Of a DNA stretch of 64,000 bases, positions 23,501-33,843 are shown piece after piece; position 1 is the stretch's first letter, and every line of letters starts with the position of its first letter. Under the pieces are notes generated by a model that was given only the letters and a program-made list of their open reading frames with translations, did no database searches and was not told where the DNA came from. A program made the position numbers and the translations under genes. This stretch comes from Parietaria judaica (lineage: Eukaryota > Streptophyta > Magnoliopsida > Rosales > Urticaceae), in NCBI GenBank assembly GCA_954871525.1, contig OX940864.1, forward strand, positions 12,828,001 through 12,892,000, read 5' to 3'.

Positions 23501-25940
23501 AACAAGAATTACATTATCAACCACACTCATAGCAACTTTGCTCGAGTAAATTGGAAAAGAGCCCTGCAAATACATTTAATGTACATTATTTCTCGGGAAA
23601 TGAAGCTTTAAGGTTAGGCCCATTAAGTTGTAACATTTGGCTATTTAAAGAGCTGAGCAATGAAAGAAAAAGACGAGGGTTATTCAATAAATTAAATTAG
23701 TGTCTCCCTAGGGGTTTTAGGGAAGATTATATCAGCAGTTCTAGACCAGTGACCCCGATCCAGAACGCGAGACAATAATAAAAAGCGATAAATAGCGGGA
23801 TTAAAATAATCATCTAGAAAGAAAAAAAAGTGATGAAAATTTAGTCGTGGATTCTGTTGAGTATAACTAACCTGTTGCACAACAGCGTCACGGTAAAACC
23901 TATATATGTGGAGGAGCATTGCTACTCTATCAACTTGAAGGCAGTATATTCTACCATATCTGTATGATGGGAAAATGTTACAATTAGCCTATACTTAAAG
24001 AACCTCCAAAAAAATAAAAAAAAATAAAAAAATACTTACACTGTGATAATAAATATATCTTCAGCAGCAAGAACTGGCTTGCTATTAGCCTCGGATTTAG
24101 CCATCACCATCTCAAACTTTGGCAAGCGAATAAACCCGGCCGATGAAAGCTAAGCAGAAGAATTATTATCAGCCAAAGGTAAATGAAAGAGCTAGAAACA
24201 TTATCATCTCATTTCAACAACCTTGTTCAACAAGGCAAAATAAATAAGTAAACTACATGTAAAATTCAATTCATTTTCTAAAGGTCAAAGGGACAAATCG
24301 GATTAGGGTTTTCTCATTCCTCCGCATAGCTAGGCACCTAGGGTCATTAGTGACAACACGTTTGACTTAGCTAATAGCACTCTTACGTCTTGTGGAGAGC
24401 TTTGGCCGTGTTTCTGAAGAATGACCGTGCTTATTGCTTTTTACGGTGAGTCTTATCAATAAATATTAAGGGGAATTCACTGTTCCCGTGGAATATCCTT
24501 GGTTTTAATATTTGAATTACTATCTTGGGTCTATCATATACCAACACATTTACATGGAATGAACGAATATGAATGTCAAAGTTGTAGAATTACCTGAAAC
24601 CCGTTAAAGGTCTTGCATTGCATTCCAGAAGCGAGAAGGAGCAAACGGCTTTCATGAGTATAGACATACCAACTCACATTCAGTTTCCTTGTCTCCACCA
24701 ACTTGAGCGATTTCGATTCAGCATTATAAGAAAGCAAGTCCAGCCCACTGTTTTGAGCACAGATAAGCATAGTTAAGTTGTCTATTGTGCATAAGCTAGT
24801 TTTTTTTTTCATTTTTTTAACCCAAAGAGGGAATGTGATAGTTTAAAAAGTATACGGGCGTTTCTGCCCAAAAAAACTGAAGTTCAAAGGGGAATGCACC
24901 AACAGGTAAAGTTCAGGGGGCATTACTATTAATTACTCCAAAAAAAAAAGACATATTAGATTGAGCATGCTCACTACTCCATACCTGGACTTTACAAGTA
25001 CAAAGTGACATAATGGGCAATCTGTCCAAAAGAATCCCAATATACTCTCCGATTCTGGCCGGCATTTGTGACTAAATGTCTCCCCATTTTCTCTATTCCA
25101 AAATTGCACCTCACCAGATGATCGTAGAACTGCTATAAACTTTTCGTCTAACGAATACTTTATAGATAAAATGGGTCCTTCACTTATTGAATCACATGAA
25201 GGTTCAACTTTATGAGAAAATGGAGCAGTCTTCCATGAGAAAAGCTGCAGAAATATACGAAAAATTAGTTTCGTGGTAAAAAAAATATATTTATAAAACT
25301 GCAGGGTCTTATAGTGTTAGTTTTTTAATAAAGGATTTTTTTTTTCTTCTTAAAAAGTCATGTGGGTAATGTTTGTTATATCAATTTTATTAATATAATG
25401 CACCAAAATGAATTTCAAATGTCTAAGTGCACAAAAAAAAAAAAAAAAAACTGAGGGTAAAATATACTGATAAGTAAAGTAGGAGGATTGGGAAAAATAT
25501 TTATAGAACTACAATTTTTAAATTTTTAATTAATTATGGTGTTCCCTTCATTTAAGTAGGTAACAACATTTATAATTCCAAACTAAAATGAAAATTTATA
25601 ACTTAAAGTACCAAATTAATTTTTTAATGATGGCATTTGTGCTAATTACTCTGATAAAATTCATGATATATCAACACACAAAATCATGATTTATGGATCC
25701 ATTCTATCCCCATCAGAAAGAACCACAAACACACGCAAATTGCTTTTAACTACAAGATTAGTTACTCACCTGATTTGATGTGGACAATATCATCATTTTA
25801 CTTCCATCGTCATAGTATAAACCTGTCGACCCTGTAATACTGCATCGCAGAGACGGATACTGGAGATACACATGTGACAAAGCACCGGTTCCATTTAAAC
25901 CGGCACTAGAATGCGAACTAGATGATGCTTTCCCAGACAT
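20559..25940 (-). CDS. RMC1-like: Mic1/RMC1-like protein, regulator of the MON1-CCZ1 complex, 11 coding exons
   Basis: Exons by splice signals and frame: 25940-25770, 25244-24985, 24747-24594, 24149-24040, 23959-23872, 23563-23225, 23087-23013, 22478-22027, 21566-21458, 21370-21191, 20735-20559. They sum to 2115 nt, 704 residues plus TGA. The N-terminal half has WD/beta-propeller-like strands (LFSWKTAPF, VQFWNREN, VDNVILVHQVDAKVV). The C-terminal half, from about residue 375, is the Mic1 domain (SVLEFLQRRKLDASKAKQLC, LEPSKEVALQLLESGRQ, LDMLRQLSLHHDYVQFLVQ). Animal RMC1 binds MON1-CCZ1, the RAB7 exchange factor on late endosomes and lysosomes; the plant role is inferred. The exon-6 donor is GC (23223-23224). 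The ATG is the first base of its exon, right after a TTTCATAG acceptor, with A at -3. The gene lies behind the CX9C ORF on the same strand and probably shares its transcript. Confidence 0.9.
21640..21960. repeat. Dispersed repeat copy, family 2, in RMC1-like intron 8
   Basis: The words CTAAGCTAA, GGTCTCTTAAA, AAATGGGTCGGG and GCCTTAAAACATA recur in the same order in kinesin intron 4 (about 42118-42345), and partly in kinesin intron 17 (about 47230-47480). It looks like an old retroelement or MITE family; no termini or target duplications could be defined. Confidence 0.5.
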
Positions 25941-26013
25941 CTATGAAAGAACCTTCTAAACTTGATCAGCTACTAATACTGAAACAACAGAGAGTCACAT
26001 CGCATATATAATC

Positions 26014-26323
26014 TGTTAGACCTTTAACTAATACCAAGTAAATAAAACCTTCTATTTGTGTCTTAGGTATTAAGGGCATTTCGGCTTTTTATTTTAAGTA
26101 TTCAGGGGGGCTTTTTGGTAGTTTGTAATAAGTACAATCCTTATAAGTTATATTAGGCGTTTTGTAATAAGTACAATCCTTATAAGTTATATTAGGCGTC
26201 TTCTCGAAGGAACGGCCGCTACATTTGCATTTCGGTTTCATTTATTCAATAATATTACTGGAAATTCATCTCTTCGGTGAATTCCTGTTGGCTCGCGTTT
26301 AATTTCTACCTCGGGTCCTAGCA
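26014..26323 (+). mobile_element. LTR-like insertion between the CX9C ORF and RMC1-like ATG
   Basis: The block starts TGTTAGACC, ends CCTAGCA, has TATA-like TTATAAGTTATATTAGG, and looks like a copia LTR. The flanks TAATC and TAACT do not match well, so the boundaries are uncertain. It lies inside the predicted intron 26354-25941 and would be removed by splicing. A different class of insertion cannot be excluded. Confidence 0.4.
26122..26199. repeat. Perfect 39-bp tandem duplication
   Basis: The unit starting TTTGTAATAAGTACAATCCT at 26122 is repeated exactly from 26161 to 26199. It contains a TATA-like element, so the LTR-like block carries two promoter-like copies. Confidence 0.9.
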
Positions 26324-26452
26324 TAACTTCGCTAAAAACAAAACTAATACATACCTTTCTTCAAAATCAATACCTGTTTGTTTGATTGCTACCAACTACT
26401 GCCTATGGGATCCTTGAAAAAAGAGCTTTCACGTGCAATACAGCAACGTTCT

Positions 26453-27081
26453 TCAAGGCTTCCGTAGCTACCCAAGAAAAAAAAGTCACGATAAATGTTC
26501 CATGAGTATTAAATAGTATAGAGAAAATTTCCCTTCTCAAACGCTAATACAGTACCGTGTTCTGCATGCAATTCTTAAGTGCAAGAAATTCTTTTATGCA
26601 CATATCTTGTTCAACCTCCGGAACTTTCGCCGCAACACAACCTCCGTATTGTTTTGCCTACATACAAGTATCACTAACTTAAAGCTCTAAAACCACAAAA
26701 AAGATTCCACATTTCAATACGATACGCGATGATACTCGAGCACCAATATTCCCAAACTTCATGTCGATTTTTGAGCAATTTCTCATTACATCCCCGTCTT
26801 TCAATCTAACTTATATACCACTTACACCATTTATATACCCAAAAAAAAGCTGAAAATTAACAGCATACAGTACTGTAATATAGATTCTGAATTAAAATAT
26901 AGACAGTGTAATGATAAACATCAAGATTCTGACCAACATTCAACTATAATATCTAGTTATCTACCATTCGAACCGGCGAATTCAATCACCATTGACGAAC
27001 AATTGAACTTAATCCACAAACCTGAGCTGCACAGTTAACCAAAATCCGATGCAGTGTGGAAGTTGCTTTCCTTTCCTTCAT
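26453..27081 (-). CDS. Small twin-CX9C (CHCH) mitochondrial protein, NDUFAF8-like, 3 coding exons
   Basis: Coding exons are 27081-27022, 26657-26556 and 26467-26453, all joined at phase 0, giving 58 codons and a TGA (26453-26455). Donors and acceptors are GCTCAG|GTTTGT, TGTAG|GCAAAA, ACACG|GTACTG and GGGTAG|CTACGG. The peptide has two exact C-x9-C pairs: the C of VNCAAQ with the C of YGGCV, and the C of DMCIKEF with the C of LKNCMQ. This is the hallmark of MIA40-imported intermembrane-space proteins. The motif layout and size resemble complex I assembly factor NDUFAF8, a family-level inference. A noncoding 5' exon probably precedes it (acceptor TTCTGCAG at 27093, exon from 27092), consistent with a spliced leader from about 27312 upward. 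It lies upstream of the RMC1-like ORF on the same strand, and 98 spliced nucleotides without an ATG separate stop and next start. Confidence 0.85.
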
Positions 27082-27456
27082 GTCCACTATATCTGCAGAA
27101 GGAAAAAACTACAACAATCACTGCGTAATTCTTCACCAAACACACACGAAAGCAAACAAAAACGCCATCGAGAACGATGAAACACACGGAATTCCTCGAT
27201 TAGGTTTGGACAACAACCCTCGCGAGTTCAAAAACCAAAATCATCGAAATGTGCGATTCATTTCGTGAAAAAACGAAAGGAATTCAACAACGATTGAAAG
27301 CGGAGAATCACCATTGGCGATTCGGAGAACGATCGAAGCCGAAGAATCGAAGCTCTTGAGGATCGATGAAGATTCGAAGAGTTTGGAAGAGAATCGGAGA
27401 AGGGAATCGCACCTAACAGTCAGCGATTTTCGTTTCTCAACTCGGCGCTGGGTTAC

Positions 27457-27551
27457 GCACGTGCGGACTCGGAGGATGAGGCAGCGCACGTGCGTGATCG
27501 TGTGAGGGGCTTTCGGCCCAATACTCTGTGGAGGAATGGGCTTTTGGCCCA
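27457..27551 (-). promoter_or_regulatory. Promoter region of the CX9C-RMC1 unit: two G-boxes and site II elements
   Basis: Two identical palindromic GCACGTGC G-boxes lie at 27457-27464 and 27486-27493. GGCCCA/TGGGCC site II elements lie at 27515-27520 and 27546-27551. Site II elements bind TCP factors and are common in plant genes for mitochondrial and translation proteins, which fits a nuclear-encoded mitochondrial assembly factor as the first ORF. An AT-rich TATATATATA stretch lies just beyond (about 27572-27581). Confidence 0.6.
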
Positions 27552-27581
27552 TTAAGCCATATACTTTTTTATATATATATA

Positions 27582-28476
27582 TTTATTGGGCTTCAATCCC
27601 GGTTAATGAAATAGGGGGTGAAATCGAGGCGGGGTATGAAGATTTTGAAAAAATTCTCTCGATCTTATAGACCGGTATGGATTTTTTACTTTTACTTTAA
27701 CCGGACCGACTTAAACCGGAAAATACCAATTGTAGATAGGGAATTATGGATTCTTATAAAAATACACACTACTATACTAAAAACAAAAGTCCGGGTGATG
27801 TGTGAAAACCAGTTCCGATTCCGTTTATTAGATAATCAACCTTTAAAGCTATGGAAGTTGAAAAAAATATAGAAAAATAAGTAAAAATTAGCAAAAGTTT
27901 AACTAACGGACGAAATTGTTAAATTTCGTCTCAAAACACATGTACAAAGAGTATAAGCAAAAAATATAAATTTTCTCTTAGATCTTCATCATATTATATT
28001 ACTCCAAAATTAGAGACTCTAATTAGGCATAAAGATTGTAGGTAATGTTTGTGAAAGCAAGTTGCACTTTTGAAAGACAAAGGGAATCATTTACTTGCAA
28101 TGAGTGGTTGTTGGACAGACTTTTTTCTTGTAGTGGAGTTAGATCACTTTGTAGATATTTCACTCAAACCATGCATAATGAAATTAAATAAATAAATATA
28201 AAAGAAAAACTCCATTCCTTTCCTTGACTTTTTAGCTTGGGGACATTGATAAAGCTCATATGCATGCTCATATTCATATAGTTGTTCTATATTCATACTA
28301 AGTTGGTACTAATCATGTTCCACATAGTTGCACCTGGCATCTTACAAATGTAGTCCGTTGTGTAGAGTTGGTTAGGCGTTGAAACCGTTTTTCCGAGATT
28401 TAAACGAAAGGTGAAACCAGCCGATAGTGCCAAACGCGTGGAATAACTGACTCATCATGAGTGCTTAAGGAGTGCC
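27582..28476. other. Intergenic region upstream of the copia insertion
   Basis: No gene is visible. The last 110 bp (28370-28481), continuing past the insertion at 33839-33890, is less AT-rich and may be an older repeat into which the copia element inserted. Confidence 0.6.
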
Positions 28477-28481
28477 GTGCG

Positions 28482-28996
28482 TGTTGGATCCCAATTCACG
28501 GATCTGCAAAGAACACGAATAACACCAAAAGAAATCGAACAGAAAAATAAAGGACACAAACTTTTGGGAGAAGAAATTCTCTTGAGTAATAATCGAAGGC
28601 AATACAAGAAGATAAACTCAAAATTCTAATGGACTCTACACTATACAAAGTGTACATGCTAGGTATATTTATAGCCTCACATAGGCGAAACCCTAGCTAA
28701 CCAAATCGCACAAAATCAGGAAACTACCCTAAACAATCTCGTTGAATCTTTGACTTGATTTGCTTGCTCCTCAATCTACGCATCTTCCTTTCTGGGTAGA
28801 GTTTCCCTTTCCTGCCCGGACAGCTTCTCTGTCCCCGAGCTGGCCTGCTCGTCTGCCTCTGGCCGGGCTTGCCTTCTATCCGGATGTTCTGCTCGTGTTC
28901 ACCCGAGCTGGGCTGAACTCCTATCCGTCCTTGGTTCTGGCCGGTACCCGGGCTGACTTCCTCTATGTGACGGATTAAGTCAAGCTTATGCTCACA
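28482..28996 (-). repeat. 3' LTR of the copia element
   Basis: 515 bp. The element reads on the minus strand, so this left copy is the 3' LTR. On the minus strand it begins TGTGAGCATAAGC and ends GGGATCCAACA. The pol reading frame runs on into it. Confidence 0.95.
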
Positions 28997-31900
28997 TTCT
29001 CCCCCGTAAGCTTGACTTGCTTCTACTCTCTTCACTCCGAGCAGCTCTCTCATCTCTTCGAACTTGACTCTCCCTAGAGCCTTAGTAAGAATGTATGCCC
29101 GTTGCTCCCTCGTGTTGACGAACTCCACGATGATCTCTCGCTTCTCCACACATTCACGAATATAATGGTACTTCGTGTCAATGTGTTTGCTTCGTCCGTG
29201 AAACACTGGATTCTTCATCAACGCGATTGCAGACTTGTTATCCACGTAGAGAGTAGCTGGTCTCTGCTCGGATCTGGTCACTTCACTAAGTAGCCCCTTC
29301 AACCACATAGCTTGACATGCTGCTGCGGTTGCCGCCATGAACTCTGCTTCGCATGAGGATAGAGCTACTGTCTGCTGCTTTTGAGACTGCCAGGTGATCA
29401 GGTTTCCGTTGAGGTAGAACGCCATCCCTCCGGTACTCTTCCTGTCATTGATATCACCGGCCAGATCACTGTCCGTAAAGCCGACTAGTACTTCTGCTCC
29501 ACTTCCTCTGTTGTATTGGATCCCGTAGTCCGTCGTGCCCTTCACGTAACGCAAGATGTGCTTCACCGCCTGCTGGTGTGCACTCGTGGGCTTCTCCATG
29601 TATCGACTGACTATCCCGACTGCGTGTGAAATGTCTGGTCGGGTGTGGGTGAGGTACCTTAGGCACCCGATCACGCGTCTGTACTCCGTGGGATCCACTC
29701 TTCTCCCTTCAGCATCCTTCCCGAGCTGCAGCTTCGCCTCCATAGGGTACTTGCTCGAGTTACAGTTTGCCATCTCGAACTGTTTAAGGATCTTCTTCGC
29801 GTAGGCCGACTGCTTCAGCGTAATGCAGTCCTTCTTCTGTTCCACCTCGAGACCAAGGTAGTACGAAAGTAATCCGAGGTCACTCATCTCGAATTCGGCC
29901 ATCATCTGCTGCTTGAACCCATCTACGCCTCCTGCGCTGGATCCTGTGACGATCAGGTCGTCCACATACACTCCCACGATCAGAGTTTCCTGCCCGGAGC
30001 TCCTGGTGTAGACTGCCTGCTCGCTCAAGCACTTTGTGAATCCAAGATTCTTCAAGCTCTTGTCAAGGCGAATGTTCCACGCTCTTGGTGCTTGTTTTAA
30101 CCCGTATAAGGCCTTGGATAGCTTGTACACCTTCTGCTCCTTGCCCGTGACGCCGAACCCCTCTGGTTGCTTGACGTACGCTTCTTCTTCGAGGTCACCG
30201 TTTAGGAATGCCGATTTGACATCCAGATGGTGAATTTCCCAACCTCGATGAGCTGTTAGGGCTAGGATGAGTCTGATCGTGTCCAGTCTTGCTACTGGAG
30301 CAAAGACTTCCTCAAAGTCTATGCCTTTCCTCTGCACGTAGCCTTTAGCTACCAGCCTTGCCTTGTGCTTAAGGACATTCCCCTCAGTGTCCTTCTTCAG
30401 CTTATACACCCACTTCAGGCCGATGGGATTATGACCTTTGGGCAGGTCGGTAAGCTCCCATGTCCTGTTCTTCTCAATGGACTCCATCTCCTTCTTCATT
30501 GCTTCCTGCCACTCCTGCTCGGCTGCTGCCTCCTGGTAATTGGCTAGTTCTTCTGCACACAACAAAGAAAGTTTCTCCAGGCTCATCTCCACTTCTTGAG
30601 TCTGATCGTAAACATCGGCTAGAGGACGGAATCCTCTTGGGCCGTCTTTTATGGAGGAGTCTCCTGAACTGGACGGGCTGGTCTTGCTCGGACTTGGTGT
30701 CCTGGGTGTATCCGGGCTATTCTCTCCCGGGCTGGGTTCTCTCGTCTCTGGCAAGATTGTTTCCGAGCTGGGTGTTCCGGGCTGCTCCTGCTCGGCAACA
30801 TCCTGGTCGTCTTCGACAATGAACTCCACTGAGTTCTGCTCGGGTTATCCATTCTCGTCGCGCCAATCCCACTTCATCTCCTCTTCGAACACAGCATCTC
30901 TGCTCACTTGGAGTCTGCCGCGTCGTGGATCGTAGAGTCTGTGTGCCTTGCTTCCTTCTTCAACGCCAAGGTACACCATCTTCTGACTCCGGTCGTCCAG
31001 CTTCTTGAGATGTGGTCCCGCAATCTTCACGTGTGCGGTGCATCCGAACACTTTCAAATGTTCTAAGTGGGGTTTCTTCCCTTTCCACGCCTGGTAGGGT
31101 GTACGCTCTCCTAGCGCTTTGGTAGGCAAACGATTAAGCAGGTAGACGGCATGCCTTACTGCTTCTGCCCAAAAACGGGCTGGAACTTGCATGCTCTTGA
31201 GCAAGCTCCTTGCTGTGTTCATCATAGTTCGGTTTCGTCTTTCCACTACGCCATTCTGCTGGGGCGTGTGGGGTGCGGACAGGTGTCGTTGAATTCCTTC
31301 CTGGTCGCAGAACTCTCCGAACTGCTGGGAGGTGAATTCTCCTCCTCGGTCTGTACGCAAGACCTTTAACCTGTGCACCGAGCCATTCTCCACGATCTTC
31401 TTGAACTTCTTGAAGACCTCAAAGGCTCCACTTTTCTCCTTAAGCATATAAACCCACATCCAGCGACTATAATCATCAACAAGTAAAAGAAAGTACTTGT
31501 TACCTGCCAAAGTTGCTGGGGTGACTGGACCACATAGGTCTGCATGCACCAACTGTAAGGGTCTCTCTGCTCGGAATTTGGCCTTGATCGGAAATGGTAT
31601 CCTCGCCTGCTTCGCGATCATGCAGCACTCACATAGCTGGTCGGGGTGTTCTATCTTGGGAACCCCGAAGGCCATCTTCTTCTCGCCCATCATCTTGAGC
31701 GCGTGAAAATTCACGTGTCCGAGCCGTGCGTGCCATAGCCAAGCCGGGTCTGCCATCGATGCCATGAGACAGACGGGCTGACACGTCTTCAGGAGAATCT
31801 TGTTGAGCCTGTTGGGTGTTCGCTCCACCTTCATCAACAGCTCTCCTTCCTTGGTCCACATCTTCAGGTAGGACCCTTGCAGCAACACTGTGTTCCCGAT

Positions 31901-33295
31901 CTCAGTCATCTGTCCTAGACTGATGATGTTGCTTTTCAACTTCGGGATGAAATACACCTGGGTCATCAGACGCTGGTCGCCATTCTTGCACTCGAACAGG
32001 ATCGACCCTCTGCCTCTGATCTCTACGACTGATCCGTCGCCGAATTTCACGCTACCCGTGATCTTCTCATCGAGCTCTTCAAACTTAGCTCGGTCCCCAG
32101 TCATGTGGTTGCTTGCGCCGTTGTCAAGGTACCATACGTCGGTACTGACTCTTTTCTCGTCATGTGTGAGGAGGTTTGCAAAAACCTTGTCCTCGATGAG
32201 GAAGACCTGCTCGCTGGTCTCCTCCGGGTATCTCTGCTCGGCCTCTGGGCTGATCGGCACACTGATCATTTTTTCCCGGGCCTTAGCTACGCCTTCGCCA
32301 ATCTGCTCGTCCAGGTGCATTTCCTGCTCGGCAAACAACAATGCCGGCTGGTCGTCTAGGAATCTTGCTAGATTCGCCTCTTCGCCCTGGTTCCTGCTCC
32401 GGCACTCAGATGCAAAGTGCCCAAGCTTCTGACAATTGTAGCACTTCACTGTGCTCTTGTCTCTCCTGGTCGTGCCTTCCTGACGGGTAGATCCACCGCC
32501 GCGACCACGCATGTCCCGACCTCGACCTCGTCCACGACCCTGTCCGCGTCCTCGGACTTCTCCACCGAAGCTGTTCCGACCTGAGGATCTTGTAGAAAAC
32601 TCGACTCCCCCGGTTTTCCGCTGTCTGGCCGTCCATTCTTCATGCGTGAGCAGGAGGTTCTTGTCCTCTTCTCTGTCACCGTAACCCCGGAGTCTCTCCT
32701 CGTGGGCTTTTAGGCGACCAACAACCTCCTCGACCGACATGGTCTTGAGATCGCCAAACTGCTCTATCGATGTCACGATCTGCATGTACCTGTGAGGCAC
32801 TGCTCGGAGGAATTTCTTAACGACGGTGGTCTCCTCCACCTTGTCTCCCAGCGAGCGTATGCCGGTCACAATGGACGTGAGCCGCATAGCGAAATCATCA
32901 ATTGATTCGCTCTCCCTCATCCTCATGACCTCGAACTCACTCTTCAAGGTCTGGACCTTTGCCTCCTTGACGCGATCTGCGCCCATGTGCATGGTCTGAA
33001 GAGTTTTCCATGCTTCTTTCGCGGAATCTTTCTCGGCAAGCATGAGAAGAACTTCTTCCGGAACTGCTTGGTAGATAGCGGCTATAGCCATTCTTTCCTT
33101 GCGCCCTTCGACACCGCCGTTCTCTATGGCCTCCCATACTCCCTGCGCCTGCAGATTCACCCTCATCTTCAACGCCCACACGGCGTAATTGCTCTTCGTG
33201 AGCATGGGGTAATGGAGTGTAACTGTGCCTTCTCTGGTGTCTGGTTTCGGCGCGACCAAAGCTCTTTCCATCGGTGACTCTGATGATGAAGACAT
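28724..33295 (-). pseudogene. Copia gag-pol polyprotein with one in-frame stop
   Basis: One reading frame from ATG 33295 to a stop at 28724, interrupted only by TAA at 30845-30847. Order: gag; CCHC knuckle (CYNCQKLGHFASEC); protease (DNGASNHMTG, with Asn after the catalytic Asp); integrase with the HHCC region (HARLGHVNFH...CECC) and the D, D, E residues (LVHADLCG, LRTDRGGEF, NGVVERRNRT). The stop follows, then RT ([26 protein letters not shown]) and RNase H ([18 protein letters not shown]). The break falls in the linker between integrase and RT, so each enzymatic module is open but they are not one polyprotein. The frame continues about 90 codons into the 3' LTR past the usual C-terminus ([19 protein letters not shown]). 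It may be mobilised in trans; autonomy is doubtful. Confidence 0.95.
28997..29012 (-). other. Polypurine tract of the copia element
   Basis: Just upstream of the 3' LTR on the minus strand the sequence is TACGGGGGAGAA, suitable for plus-strand priming. Confidence 0.8.
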
Positions 33296-33303
33296 GTTCT
33301 TCG

Positions 33304-33323
33304 ATTGAAGCTCTGATACCACT
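33304..33323 (-). other. Primer-binding site of the copia element
   Basis: Directly after the 5' LTR end CCAACA the minus strand reads AGTGGTATCAGAGCTTC. TGGTATCAGAGC complements the 3' end of plant initiator tRNA-Met, the usual copia primer. Confidence 0.9.
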
Positions 33324-33838
33324 TGTTGGATCCCAATTCACGGATCTGCAAAGAACACGAATAACACCAAAAGAAATCGAACAGAAAAATAAAGGACACA
33401 AACTTTTGAGAGAAGAAATTCTCTTGAGTAATAATCGAAGGCAATACAAGAAGATAAACTCAAAATTCTAATGGACTCTACACTATACAAAGTGTACATG
33501 CTAGGTATATTTATAGCCTCACATAGGCGAAACCCTAGCTAACCAAATCGCACAAAATCAGGAAACTACCCTAAACAATCTCACTGAATCTTTGACTTGA
33601 TTTGCTTGCTCCTCAATCTACGCATCTTCCTTTCTGGGTAGAGTTTCCCTTTCCTGCCCGGACAGCTTCTCTGTCCCCGAGCTGGCCTGCTCGTCTGCCT
33701 CTGGCCGGGCTTGCCTTCTATCCGGATGTTCTGCTCGTGTTCACCCGAGCTGGGCTGAACTCCTATCCGTCCTTGGTTCTGGCCGGTACCCGGGCTGACT
33801 TCCTCTATGTGACGGATTAAGTCAAGCTTATGCTCACA
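33324..33838 (-). repeat. 5' LTR of the copia element
   Basis: 515 bp, same ends as the left copy. It carries a GGCTATAAATATACC-type TATA box on the minus strand (about 33507-33521). By eye it differs from the other LTR at one site in the ...CTTTTG(A/G)GAG... region and at two sites in the ...AATCTC(AC/GT)TGAAT... region. Confidence 0.95.
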
Positions 33839-33843
33839 GTGCG

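Larger units (their letters stand above)
28482..33838 (-). mobile_element. Near-complete Ty1/copia LTR retrotransposon (Tork-like), minus strand
   Basis: Two 515-bp LTRs (28482-28996 and 33324-33838) with TG...CA ends are flanked by a perfect 5-bp duplication GTGCG (28477-28481 and 33839-33843). By eye the LTRs differ at three positions, about 0.6%, indicating a recent insertion. Next to the 5' LTR is a primer-binding site with TGGTATCAGAGC (initiator tRNA-Met type), and next to the 3' LTR is a GGGGGAGAA polypurine tract. The internal ORF runs gag, protease, integrase, RT, RNase H, the copia order. It is interrupted by a single in-frame stop. Confidence 0.97.
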
